Of a DNA stretch of 10,429 nucleotides, positions 1-7,080 are shown in pieces (the first letter of the stretch is position 1; each line of letters opens with the position of its first letter). This DNA comes from an uncultured Lachnospiraceae bacterium. GTDB taxonomy: Bacteria; Bacillota; Clostridia; Lachnospirales; Lachnospiraceae. The DNA lies in NCBI GenBank assembly GCA_910576895.1, contig CAJTJZ010000057.1, forward strand, positions 1-10,429, given 5' to 3'. The notes under the pieces are model-generated. The model was not told the DNA's origin. It saw only the letters and a program-made list of their open reading frames with translations, and did no database searches. The translations under genes and the position numbers were made by a program.

Positions 1-5
1 TTCAG

Positions 6-34
6 CAGAATAAGTTAGTTTTTAACAGAATAGG
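6..34 (+). promoter_or_regulatory. Tandem 20-bp-spaced repeats, candidate activator sites
   Basis: CAGAATA occurs at 6-12 and again at 26-32, exactly 20 bases apart. The similarity continues loosely to the right of each copy (about 11 of 15 bases). The second copy ends just before a candidate -35 box at 38-43. Direct repeats about two helical turns apart beside -35 are the usual arrangement for AraC-family activators, and an AraC-family gene lies at 7073. A related TAACAGAA recurs at 23-30 and 80-87. Binding is inferred; chance repetition in AT-rich DNA is possible. Confidence 0.3.
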
Positions 35-37
35 ATA

Positions 38-66
38 TTGAAATAATTTTGTAATATAAGTAAAAT
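38..66 (+). promoter_or_regulatory. Candidate sigma-A promoter P1 for the uronate operon
   Basis: TTGAAA (38-43) and TAAAAT (61-66) are separated by 17 bases, each one mismatch from consensus. Transcription would start near 73 and give an untranslated leader of about 50 bases before the dehydrogenase gene. No operator palindrome or catabolite-response element was recognised nearby. Confidence 0.5.
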
Positions 67-89
67 AGAAATAACCAAATAACAGAAAT

Positions 90-98
90 TGTTATAAT
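90..98 (+). promoter_or_regulatory. Candidate extended -10 promoter P2 for the uronate operon
   Basis: A perfect TATAAT (93-98) is preceded by TGT (90-92), which is an extended -10 element. No convincing -35 sits 17 bases upstream. The start would be near 105, about 20 bases before the dehydrogenase start codon. It may be an alternative to, or used together with, the promoter at 38-66. Confidence 0.4.
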
Positions 99-125
99 CA
101 TTAAAAATAGAAAGAGGGTTGTAAG

Positions 126-926
126 ATGGAGATAACGAAATTATTTTCTTTAGAGGGTAAGACAGCACTTGTTACAGGTGCTGCTTATGGAATTGGCTTT
201 GGAATTGCAGAAGCATTAGCACAGGCTGGTGCAAACCTCGTATTTAATTGCAGAAGTAAAGAACATCTTGAAAAAGCAATGGAGGATTATGAGGCAAAAG
301 GAATCAAAGCAAAAGGGTATCTTTGTGATGTAACAAGAGAAGAACAAGTACAGGAAATGATAAGAGATATTGAAAAGCAGCTTGGAATGATAGATATTTT
401 AGTGAATAATGCAGGTATTATTAAGCGGATTCCAATGATAGAAATGAGTATAGATGAATTTCGTGAAGTGATTGATATTGACTTAAATGCATCTTTTCTT
501 ATGTCAAAAGCAGTACTTCCTAAAATGATAGAGAAAAGGCATGGAAAAATTATTAATATTTGTTCTATGATGAGTGAACTTGGACGAGAAACCGTTTCTG
601 CATATGCAGCAGCAAAAGGCGGTCTTAAAATGCTGACAAAAAATATAGCAGCAGAATATGGAAAATATAATATTCAATGTAATGGCATTGGACCGGGATA
701 TATTGCAACCATGCAGACAGCACCACTTAGAGAACGTAGAGAGGATGGTAGCAGAAATCCATTTGATAGCTTTATTTTAGCAAAGACTCCAGCAGAACGA
801 TGGGGAACATCACAAGATTTAATAGGACCAGCAGTATTTTTGGCATCAGAAGCATCTGATTTTGTCAATGGGCATATTTTATATGTAGATGGCGGGATTC
901 TTGCTTCTATTGGAAAACAGCCATAA
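126..926 (+). CDS. SDR-family oxidoreductase, KduD/DhuD-like (also annotated gluconate 5-dehydrogenase)
   Basis: Classical short-chain dehydrogenase of 266 residues, the normal length for the family. The nucleotide-binding TGAAYGIG is at residues 17-24, NNAG at 94-97, structural Asn121, and the catalytic set Ser147, Tyr160 and Lys164 (YAAAK). Near the end are the GPGYIAT loop and YVDGG. The family includes gluconate 5-dehydrogenase and KduD/DhuD, which interconverts 2,5-diketo-3-deoxygluconate and 2-keto-3-deoxygluconate (KDG) with NAD(P)H. The adjacent RpiB-type isomerase and GH88 genes favour the DhuD role, as in streptococcal glycosaminoglycan clusters; sequence alone does not exclude gluconate 5-dehydrogenase. 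AGAGGG at 112-117 sits 8 bases before the ATG and supports this start. It is the first gene of the operon in this window. Cytoplasmic; no signal peptide. Confidence 0.85.
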   Translation: MEITKLFSLEGKTALVTGAAYGIGFGIAEALAQAGANLVFNCRSKEHLEKAMEDYEAKGIKAKGYLCDVTREEQVQEMIRDIEKQLGMIDILVNNAGIIKRIPMIEMSIDEFREVIDIDLNASFLMSKAVLPKMIEKRHGKIINICSMMSELGRETVSAYAAAKGGLKMLTKNIAAEYGKYNIQCNGIGPGYIATMQTAPLRERREDGSRNPFDSFILAKTPAERWGTSQDLIGPAVFLASEASDFVNGHILYVDGGILASIGKQP

Positions 927-982
927 ACAAGAAAAGAAAACAAAACAAAAAACAATTTATAAAAAACAGGAGGTAAGAAAAG

Positions 983-1621
983 ATGAAAATTGCATTAATA
1001 AATGAAAATAGTCAAGCAGCAAAAAATAGTATGATTGAAGCAGCATTAAAGCATGTAGTAGAACCTTTCGGGCATGAAGTGATAAATTATGGAATGTATA
1101 CAACAGAAGATACTTGTCAATTAACTTATGTTCAAGTTGGGATTCTTGCGGCGGTTTTATTAAATTCTTCGGCAGTAGATTATGTAATTACAGGTTGTGG
1201 CACAGGAGAAGGAGCAATGCTTGCCTGCAATTCTTTTCCGGGAGTGATTTGTGGTCATATTGAAGATCCACTAGATGCTTATACATTTGCTCAAATTAAT
1301 GATGGAAATGCGATTGCAATTCCTTTTGCAAAAGGATTTGGATGGGGTGGAGATTTGAATCTTACTTATATATTTGAAAAGTTATTTTGCGAAAAAAGTG
1401 GACAAGGTTATCCAAGAGAACGAGCAGTGCCAGAAAAGCGTAATAAGAAAATTCTTGATAAATTAAAACTTGTAACTTATCGAGAATTAAAAGATATTTT
1501 ACAGGAAGCAGAGAAGGAACTTGTAAAGGGAGCGTTTATGGGAGAACATTTTAAAGAGTATTTCTTTAGAGATTGTAAAGATGAGAAATTAGCAGAGGTT
1601 GTAAAAAAAATTATAGAATAA
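983..1621 (+). CDS. dhuI: RpiB/LacA/LacB-family sugar isomerase, probable DhuI (4-deoxy-L-threo-5-hexosulose-uronate ketol-isomerase)
   Basis: A 212-residue protein with a ribose-5-phosphate isomerase B fold. The active-site loop GCGTGEG is at residues 71-77, with Cys72 at the position of the RpiB catalytic cysteine. A second conserved stretch, NDGNAIAIP, is at about 106-114. It is longer than RpiB (about 150 residues) because of a C-terminal extension of about 60 residues. That length fits the DhuI group described in streptococci, which converts the linear keto-acid formed from unsaturated uronates to 2,5-diketo-3-deoxygluconate. It lies 56 bases after the dehydrogenase gene with no terminator between, and before a GH88 gene, so all three steps of the route are adjacent. 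AGGAGG at 968-973 is 9 bases from the ATG. Function is inferred from family and context; a true pentose- or hexose-phosphate isomerase is the alternative. Confidence 0.75.
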   Translation: MKIALINENSQAAKNSMIEAALKHVVEPFGHEVINYGMYTTEDTCQLTYVQVGILAAVLLNSSAVDYVITGCGTGEGAMLACNSFPGVICGHIEDPLDAYTFAQINDGNAIAIPFAKGFGWGGDLNLTYIFEKLFCEKSGQGYPRERAVPEKRNKKILDKLKLVTYRELKDILQEAEKELVKGAFMGEHFKEYFFRDCKDEKLAEVVKKIIE

Positions 1622-1667
1622 AATAAAAAATAAGAAATTTGTGAAATAAATAAAATTATAAAGAAAA

Positions 1668-1676
1668 TGATATAAG
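1668..1676 (+). promoter_or_regulatory. Possible extended -10 element before the GH88 gene
   Basis: TGA followed by TATAAG forms an extended -10 motif in the 95-base gap between the isomerase and GH88 genes. No good -35 is visible. It would give an internal start near 1683, about 34 bases before the GH88 ATG. The gap holds no terminator, so readthrough from the upstream promoters is also likely. Confidence 0.25.
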
Positions 1677-1716
1677 AATCATATTGATTATTGATATTTC
1701 TTATGGGGGTAATCAA

Positions 1717-2847
1717 ATGGAATGGAAAGAAAAAGAGTGGGCAAAACAAATAGCAGAAAAAATTCGGAAAAAAGAACAAATAGTAGCATTGCGAAGTGAT
1801 GGAAAGATTCCATATACAACGGTAAATGGCCGATTTGATGATTGGACAGATCGCATTGGCTGGTGGACAAATGGTTTTTATGCAGGACAGATGTGGCTTT
1901 TATATTATGTATATAAAGAGGATTTATTTCGTAAAACAGCGAAGAACATAGAAGAAAAATTAGATAAAAATCTTATGGAATATATGGCAATGGATCATGA
2001 TAATGGTTTTAAATGGCTTCTTACTTCTGCTGCTAATTATAAGCTGACAGGGAATGAAATGTCAAAAAATCGTGCACTTTTAGCTGCTGCAAATCTTGCA
2101 GGAAGATATAATCCAAAAGGACATTTTATTCGTGCATGGAATGATTCTGGAAATGGAGATACTGCTGGATGGGCAATTATTGACTGTATGATGAATTTGC
2201 CTTTATTATATTGGGCTTCCAAGCAAACAAACGATAAAAGATTTACGCAGATTGCAAAGTTTCATGCCGATATGGTAAGTCGGGAATATATTAGAGAAGA
2301 TGGATCTTCTTATCATATTATGACATTTGATCCAGAAAGCGGAGAAAAAATAAAGCCACTTGGGGGACAAGGAATAGATGAAAATTCTTCTTGGACAAGA
2401 GGACAGGCATGGGCATTGTATGGATTTGCATTAAGTTACAACTATACAAAAGAAAAAAGGTATTTAGAAACGGCAGAAAAAGTTGCAGTATATATACAAC
2501 AAGAACTTTTAAAATGGGAGTTTGTTCCCGTTGATTTTGCACAAAAAAAAGATGTTTTATGGGAAGATTCTAGTGCTGCAGCAATTATGGCTTTTGGATT
2601 TTTGGAATTGGAACAATGGACAAAATCGAAGGAAAGAAAAACAACATTTCATAAAACAGCCATTTCTTTGCTTCGTACTTTAGAGGAGAAACGTTGTAAT
2701 TTAACAGAAGAAACAGATTTTATTATAGAAAATTGCAGCGTGGCTTATCATGAGAAGGAACATAATGTTTCGCTTATTTATGCAGATTATTATTTTACAG
2801 AGGCAATCTTAAGATTAAGTGATGGTATTATGAAAGGGGTAGATTAA
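1717..2847 (+). CDS. ugl: Glycoside hydrolase family 88, unsaturated glucuronyl hydrolase
   Basis: The protein has 376 residues from the ATG at 1717. The frame is open to an upstream TTG at 1684, but GGGGGT at 1705-1710 is correctly spaced only for the ATG. UGL enzymes form an (alpha/alpha)6 barrel and hydrate the C4-C5 double bond of the uronate left by polysaccharide lyases, which breaks the glycosidic bond. The two catalytic aspartates of the family are visible: Asp95 in HDNGF and Asp156 in IIDCMMNLPLLYW, 61 residues apart as in the Bacillus enzyme (88 and 149). The aromatic SWTRGQAW is at 225-232. There is no signal peptide, so it should act in the cytoplasm on imported unsaturated di- or oligosaccharides and feed the isomerase and dehydrogenase upstream. 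GH105 is the nearest alternative, but the IIDC-LPLLYW block favours GH88. Sugar and sulfation preference cannot be read here. Confidence 0.88.
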   Translation: MEWKEKEWAKQIAEKIRKKEQIVALRSDGKIPYTTVNGRFDDWTDRIGWWTNGFYAGQMWLLYYVYKEDLFRKTAKNIEEKLDKNLMEYMAMDHDNGFKWLLTSAANYKLTGNEMSKNRALLAAANLAGRYNPKGHFIRAWNDSGNGDTAGWAIIDCMMNLPLLYWASKQTNDKRFTQIAKFHADMVSREYIREDGSSYHIMTFDPESGEKIKPLGGQGIDENSSWTRGQAWALYGFALSYNYTKEKRYLETAEKVAVYIQQELLKWEFVPVDFAQKKDVLWEDSSAAAIMAFGFLELEQWTKSKERKTTFHKTAISLLRTLEEKRCNLTEETDFIIENCSVAYHEKEHNVSLIYADYYFTEAILRLSDGIMKGVD

Positions 2848-5004
2848 ATGTCCATGAAATATGAACCTAAAAAAACAGATTATAAGCTAAGTCCCTATAC
2901 TGGAATGACAAGAGAGAGTTGGATAGAGGCTGGAAAACATTTACTTTGTGGAATTTTTCGTCATATTAAGCATTTTGAAGATCCAGTGATTATGCCAAGA
3001 AAAGAAACAGAAATTACATATCCTCATAAAAATAGTGAGCTACAGTGGAAAGAGGTGGAGAAGCGAGCAGAGATATTTGAAGGATTAACACGCTCTTTAT
3101 TTATTGCAGCACCACTGATAAAAGAAGAACCAGACCTTGTACTATGTGGATATCAGATTGCAGATTATTATAAAAGCCATATTCTGCGTTCTTGTAGTAG
3201 TGATGATCCCGTCAGTGTAGGAAGTTATCAAAAATTACAAGAAATAACAAATCATGTAGATCCATCACGTGCATTTCAGCAGACAGTAGAAACATGTGCT
3301 CTTGTTATTGGACTTTGGGTAAGCAAAGAGGTAATCTGGGATACTTATACAAAGGAAGAAAAAGATCAAATTGCTTCATTTTTATCTTCTTTTGCATATG
3401 CAAATACAGTTCCACAGAATTGGCGGCTTTTTAATATGCTTGATATGGCATTTCTTCATATGAATGGCTATAAGATTGATAAAGAAATTATGATGGATCA
3501 TGCAGAAGAAGTTTTAAATTATTATGTAGGATCTGGATGGTATCGTGATGGGCAATGTTTTGACTATTATTCTTGTTGGGCATTTAATGTATATGGACCA
3601 TTATGGAATCATTGGTATGGTTATCAATATGCACCAGAGGTAGCAAAGCGTATAGAAGAACATTCTCAAAAATTGATGGAAACATACCCTAATTTTTTTG
3701 ATGAAGACGGATGGACAAATATGTGGGGCAGAAGTAATATATATCGTTGTGCTGCAGTAAGTGCTTTTGATGGAAATTTATTTTTAAAGCATCCAAATCT
3801 TACGTATGGATTGGCAAGACGTATTTGTTCTGGCTCGCTGTTACAATTTCTAACAAGAGAGGATTTTTATTTTGAGGGGATTCCTACCATGGGATTTTAC
3901 AGACAGTTTGCACCGCTTGTACAATGGTATTCCTGTGCAGAATCTCCATTTTGGATAGGGAAGGTATTTTTATGTTTGGAGTTTCCAAAAGAACATCCAT
4001 TTTGGACACAAAAAGAGGAAAATGGTATTTGGGAGAAGCTAAAAGAAAAAGAAGTAAAGATAACAACACTTGATGGACCAGCATTGTGTTTTTCCAATCA
4101 TAAAGCAAATCATAGTACCATTCTACGAACAGGAAAAGTAGTAAAAGATAATGGGGATCGTCATGGAATGTGGAATTATGCAAAATTATCCTATCATACA
4201 AAATATCCATGGGAGTCATCACCAGCTATTTGTGACAATGGAGATGAAGTAGAGTCACAGCAATATGTACTTATGAATATGGATAATGTAAATAATATAT
4301 CAGAACGCTGTAATGCTACTTTTTGGCATGGAGAAAAGGAAAATGTATTATATCGCCGGCAATTTTTTAATTATACCTTAGAAAAAGAAACCATGTGGAT
4401 GCAGGCAATCAATTTAGCTGATATTCCAGTAGCTTATGGTATTTTGCGAGCAGATAAAATTCGTCTTTATCATCGTCCTATTGTACTTACGCTTGGTGCT
4501 TATGGTTTCCCAGATAATAAAACACAGATAGAAAGACAGAAAGAGGAAATATTAATAGAATTTACAGGAGAAGCAGAGAATGAAAAATATATTCGATTAG
4601 AAGATAAAAAGAGAATCATAGCCGCTCAGGCAATTATTTTAAAAGGATTTGACTCACAGGGACGAAAAAAACAACTTGCAATGACAATTTATGATGGATG
4701 GGAGGAACTTCGTTATATAAAAAGTAGTGGCACAAATCCAGAATCGGAACATTCGATTATTGTTTATGCAAGAACAACAAGAACAAAACAATATGGTAGT
4801 GCAGAACCTTATATGTTAATTTCTCAAGTGATTACAAAAGAATCCCATGAAGATTTTACAAAAGAAGAACTATTTCCTATTCATTCTATTGGCTATGAAG
4901 ATCAAATGCAGACTGGTGGATATGGAACAGTAACAATTTTTCTAAAAGATGGAACAAAAAGATCAATAAATTTTGAAGGAATTGAAGGACAGTTGGTTTT
5001 ATGA
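2848..5004 (+). CDS. DUF2264 domain-containing protein (COG4289), putative carbohydrate-active enzyme
   Basis: A 718-residue protein whose ATG immediately follows the GH88 stop (TAAATG); GGGG at 2836-2839, inside the GH88 gene, acts as ribosome binding site, so the two are translationally coupled. Recognised as DUF2264 from its conserved blocks: QNWRLFNML (190-198), an aromatic block starting GWYRDG (230-253), MWGRSNIYR (292-300) and NYAKLSYHTKYPW (443-455). The first about 370 residues are Trp/Tyr-rich and helical in character. The rest looks beta-rich, an architecture like that of several lyases and hydrolases with an (alpha/alpha) toroid plus beta-sandwich. No signal peptide or membrane segment is seen, so it is probably cytoplasmic. 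From memory, some related proteins have been placed in GH154 as beta-glucuronidases; this is unverified. Context suggests a role on uronic-acid oligosaccharides. The biochemical activity cannot be stated from sequence. Confidence 0.8.
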   Translation: MSMKYEPKKTDYKLSPYTGMTRESWIEAGKHLLCGIFRHIKHFEDPVIMPRKETEITYPHKNSELQWKEVEKRAEIFEGLTRSLFIAAPLIKEEPDLVLCGYQIADYYKSHILRSCSSDDPVSVGSYQKLQEITNHVDPSRAFQQTVETCALVIGLWVSKEVIWDTYTKEEKDQIASFLSSFAYANTVPQNWRLFNMLDMAFLHMNGYKIDKEIMMDHAEEVLNYYVGSGWYRDGQCFDYYSCWAFNVYGPLWNHWYGYQYAPEVAKRIEEHSQKLMETYPNFFDEDGWTNMWGRSNIYRCAAVSAFDGNLFLKHPNLTYGLARRICSGSLLQFLTREDFYFEGIPTMGFYRQFAPLVQWYSCAESPFWIGKVFLCLEFPKEHPFWTQKEENGIWEKLKEKEVKITTLDGPALCFSNHKANHSTILRTGKVVKDNGDRHGMWNYAKLSYHTKYPWESSPAICDNGDEVESQQYVLMNMDNVNNISERCNATFWHGEKENVLYRRQFFNYTLEKETMWMQAINLADIPVAYGILRADKIRLYHRPIVLTLGAYGFPDNKTQIERQKEEILIEFTGEAENEKYIRLEDKKRIIAAQAIILKGFDSQGRKKQLAMTIYDGWEELRYIKSSGTNPESEHSIIVYARTTRTKQYGSAEPYMLISQVITKESHEDFTKEELFPIHSIGYEDQMQTGGYGTVTIFLKDGTKRSINFEGIEGQLVL

Positions 5005-5008
5005 TTAA
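4991..5008 (+). repeat. 18-bp direct repeat, left copy (end of DUF2264 gene)
   Basis: AGTTGGTTTTATGATTAA. It matches 7063-7080 (AGTTGATTTTATGATTAA) at 17 of 18 positions. This copy carries the last codons and TGA of the DUF2264 gene, and the embedded ATGATTAA equals the start of the AraC gene at the other copy. The two copies bracket the two nucleotidyltransferase genes, with a unit length of 2,072 bases. Confidence 0.65.
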
Positions 5009-5023
5009 CGGTGGAGCAATTTC

Positions 5024-5052
5024 TTGAATCTTTTATGTAATTATGATAGAAT
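5024..5052 (+). promoter_or_regulatory. Promoter for the nucleotidyltransferase pair
   Basis: TTGAAT (5024-5029), 17 bases, then TAGAAT (5047-5052) with TGA directly before it as an extended -10. Transcription would begin near 5059, about 45 bases before the first gene. It lies inside the repeat-bracketed segment, so the pair carries its own promoter and need not depend on the uronate operon. No terminator separates it from the DUF2264 gene. Confidence 0.6.
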
Positions 5053-5105
5053 ATACAAAAGAATATGAAAAGTAAAGTATTTATAAAAGAAAAGGAATTA
5101 TGATA

Positions 5106-6134
5106 ATGACTATGGAAAGCATAAAAGGACAGTTGAATTCTAAGGAGTATGATTTTTTAAGAAAAAATTCAAATCTGGGAAACCATATTATTCTTTTGAC
5201 TCTTGGGGGAAGTCATGCTTATGGGATGGAGAAAGAAGATTCTGATTTAGATGTAAGGGGGATAGCTTTAAATTCTAAAAGTGATATTTTACTTGGCAAG
5301 GATTTTGAAGAAGTAATTAATATGGAAACAGACACTACCATCTATTCGTTTAACAAAATGGTGCGGCTACTTTCCTCAAACAATCCAAATACAATTGAGA
5401 TTTTAGGGTGTAAGCCAGAACATTATTTCCAATTATCAACTATTGGAAAAGAGCTTATTAATAACAGAAAGATGTTTTTGTCCAAGGTATGTATTCATAC
5501 TTTTGCGGGATATGCAGGAAGTCAACTTCGCCGTTTAGAGAATAAAGCCGCAAGATTGGTTGATCAGGCACAAAATGAAGCATATGTGCTAAGGAGTATC
5601 CAAAATGCGAGATATGATTTTAAGAATCGGTATCTGCAGTGTGATGACAACGATATCAAGCTGTATATAGATGTTTCTATGCAAGAAGGTTATGAGAGTG
5701 AAATTTATATGGATGTGTGTTTGAAACATTATCCTTTGCGTGATTGGGCAGGTATGTGGAATGAGATGAAGTCAATTGTAAGAAGCTATGATAAGGTTGG
5801 AAAACGAAATGAAAATGCAATCAGTCATAACAAGTTGGGGAAACATATGGCACATTTAATCAGGTTGTATTTAATGTGTATTGATATTTTAGAAAAAGAA
5901 GAAATTATAACTTATAGAGAAAAAGAACATGATTTGCTTATGAGCATCCGAAATGGGAAATTTTTGAATGAGAACAGGCAACCAACAGACGAGTTTTATG
6001 ATATGTTAAATGAGTATGAAAAGAGATTTGACTATGCAAAAGAAAATACATCTTTACCTGATGTTCCGGACTATAAAAGAATTAATGAATTTAAAATGTG
6101 GGTAAATGAATGTGTTGTAAAAGAAGAAATTTAA
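5106..6134 (+). CDS. YcgL/RlaP-like nucleotidyltransferase (DNA polymerase beta superfamily)
   Basis: A predicted nucleotidyltransferase of 342 residues. The start at 5106 is preferred because AAAGGAA at 5091-5097 is 8 bases away; the in-frame ATG at 5100 is too close, and 5112 is a further option. The polymerase-beta-type active site is clear: GGSHAYG at 34-40 and SDLDVRG at 46-52 give metal-binding Asp47 and Asp49, with Asp76 (DTTIYS) a likely third carboxylate. NPNTIEIL is a family signature. The C-terminal half is helical and basic. This matches COG3541 (YcgL) and the Pfam family named RlaP from its association with RNA-repair genes. No RNA ligase or other repair gene is nearby, so the substrate here is unknown. 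It is co-transcribed with the adenylyltransferase 18 bases downstream. Confidence 0.75.
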   Translation: MTMESIKGQLNSKEYDFLRKNSNLGNHIILLTLGGSHAYGMEKEDSDLDVRGIALNSKSDILLGKDFEEVINMETDTTIYSFNKMVRLLSSNNPNTIEILGCKPEHYFQLSTIGKELINNRKMFLSKVCIHTFAGYAGSQLRRLENKAARLVDQAQNEAYVLRSIQNARYDFKNRYLQCDDNDIKLYIDVSMQEGYESEIYMDVCLKHYPLRDWAGMWNEMKSIVRSYDKVGKRNENAISHNKLGKHMAHLIRLYLMCIDILEKEEIITYREKEHDLLMSIRNGKFLNENRQPTDEFYDMLNEYEKRFDYAKENTSLPDVPDYKRINEFKMWVNECVVKEEI

Positions 6135-6152
6135 AAAATTAGAGGTGTAGAC

Positions 6153-7004
6153 ATGAGAACAGAAAATGAAATGTACAATCTTATTTTAGAAGTTGCGAAA
6201 AAGGATGTTAGAATTAAAGCTGTTTATATGAACGGTTCAAGAACAAACAAAAATGTTCCAAAAGATATGTTTCAAGATTATGATATTGTTTATGTTGTGG
6301 AAGATATTCAAAGCTTTATAGAAGACAAAGACTGGATTAGAGTTTTTGGAGAAATTCTTTATATGCAATATCCTGATGAAAATCCAAATTTTCCAAGCGA
6401 TAAGAAAAATTCCTATGGTTATTTAATGCAATTTACAGATGGGATTAGAATTGATTTAACGGTACAATCTATCAATTATGCATTACAGAATATAAAAGAA
6501 GACAAGCTCTGCAAAATTTTACTAGATAAAGAAACTATATTACCTGAAATAGAAGTGGCAACAGACTGTCAGTATTGGGTGAAAAAACCTACAAAAGAGC
6601 AATATTTTGCAACTTGTAATGAATTTTGGTGGTGTACTAATAATATAGCAAAGGGATTATGGCGAAAGGAAATCCCTTATGTGCAAGATATGACAAATTA
6701 TTATGTAAGAACGGAACTGATTACTATGTTAAATTGGAAAGTGGGCATTTTAACAGGATGGTCAGTAAGTACTGGAAAATCATCAAAATACTTATATAAG
6801 TGGCTTTCAGAGGAAGAATGGCAAATGCTTTTATCAACTTATTTTGATGGTAATGTTGATAATGCATGGAAGTCTGTTTTGAATATGTGTGAGTTATTTG
6901 AAAATGTGGCACAGTTTGTTGGAAAGAAATTAGGATGGGAATATAATGAAAAAGAAGGAAAGGCAGCACAAGCTTTTTTGGAATATGTACATCAATTGCT
7001 TTAA
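6153..7004 (+). CDS. Aminoglycoside 6-adenylyltransferase-like protein (ANT(6)/AadE family)
   Basis: The 283 residues resemble ANT(6) enzymes over the whole length. The nucleotidyltransferase block GSR at 28-30, then FQDYDIVYVV with Asp42 and Asp44, and IRIDLT with Asp101 give the three expected metal-binding carboxylates. Further family features are EFWW at about 157-160, the GLWRKEIPYVQDM segment, and WKVGILTGWSVSTGK. ANT(6) enzymes transfer AMP from ATP to the 6-hydroxyl of streptomycin. By recollection this sequence is clearly diverged from the plasmid-borne AadE type and a little shorter, so it may be a chromosomal relative with weak or different activity. An AGAGGTG site lies about 6-11 bases before the ATG. 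It is co-directional with the preceding nucleotidyltransferase and inside the same repeat-bracketed segment. No clear terminator follows. Confidence 0.8.
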   Translation: MRTENEMYNLILEVAKKDVRIKAVYMNGSRTNKNVPKDMFQDYDIVYVVEDIQSFIEDKDWIRVFGEILYMQYPDENPNFPSDKKNSYGYLMQFTDGIRIDLTVQSINYALQNIKEDKLCKILLDKETILPEIEVATDCQYWVKKPTKEQYFATCNEFWWCTNNIAKGLWRKEIPYVQDMTNYYVRTELITMLNWKVGILTGWSVSTGKSSKYLYKWLSEEEWQMLLSTYFDGNVDNAWKSVLNMCELFENVAQFVGKKLGWEYNEKEGKAAQAFLEYVHQLL

Positions 7005-7062
7005 AGATATATAGCGGTATATGTATTGAGATAATCATAAATTTTTTATTTCTGATAATGGG

Positions 7063-7080
7063 AGTTGATTTTATGATTAA
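7063..7080 (+). repeat. 18-bp direct repeat, right copy (start of araC-family gene)
   Basis: AGTTGATTTTATGATTAA, 17 of 18 identical to 4991-5008. It covers the last part of the ribosome binding site and the first codons of the AraC-family gene. Read in the frame of the DUF2264 gene it gives Leu-Ile-Leu-stop, against Leu-Val-Leu-stop in the left copy, so it looks like a duplicated gene junction. Confidence 0.65.

Noticed and set aside
674..955. Minus-strand open frame of 93 codons opposite the dehydrogenase gene
   Set aside because: Antisense to a well-supported gene, no family resemblance; the same holds for minus-strand frames opposite the isomerase, GH88, DUF2264, ANT(6)-like and repressor genes.
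1684..1716. Upstream TTG start for the GH88 gene
   Set aside because: The 11 extra residues include the ribosome binding site of the ATG at 1717, and no site precedes the TTG.
5106..6134. RNA-repair operon centred on the RlaP-like protein
   Set aside because: No RNA ligase, RtcB or cyclase gene is in the window.
5106..7004. MNT/HEPN-type toxin-antitoxin pair
   Set aside because: The first protein is much larger than MNT antitoxins and the second is a full ANT(6)-like enzyme; no HEPN RNase motif is present.
7058..7072. Upstream ATG start for the AraC-family gene
   Set aside because: GGGAG at 7060-7064 overlaps the first codons and is properly spaced only for the ATG at 7073, which is also the ATG in the 18-bp repeat.
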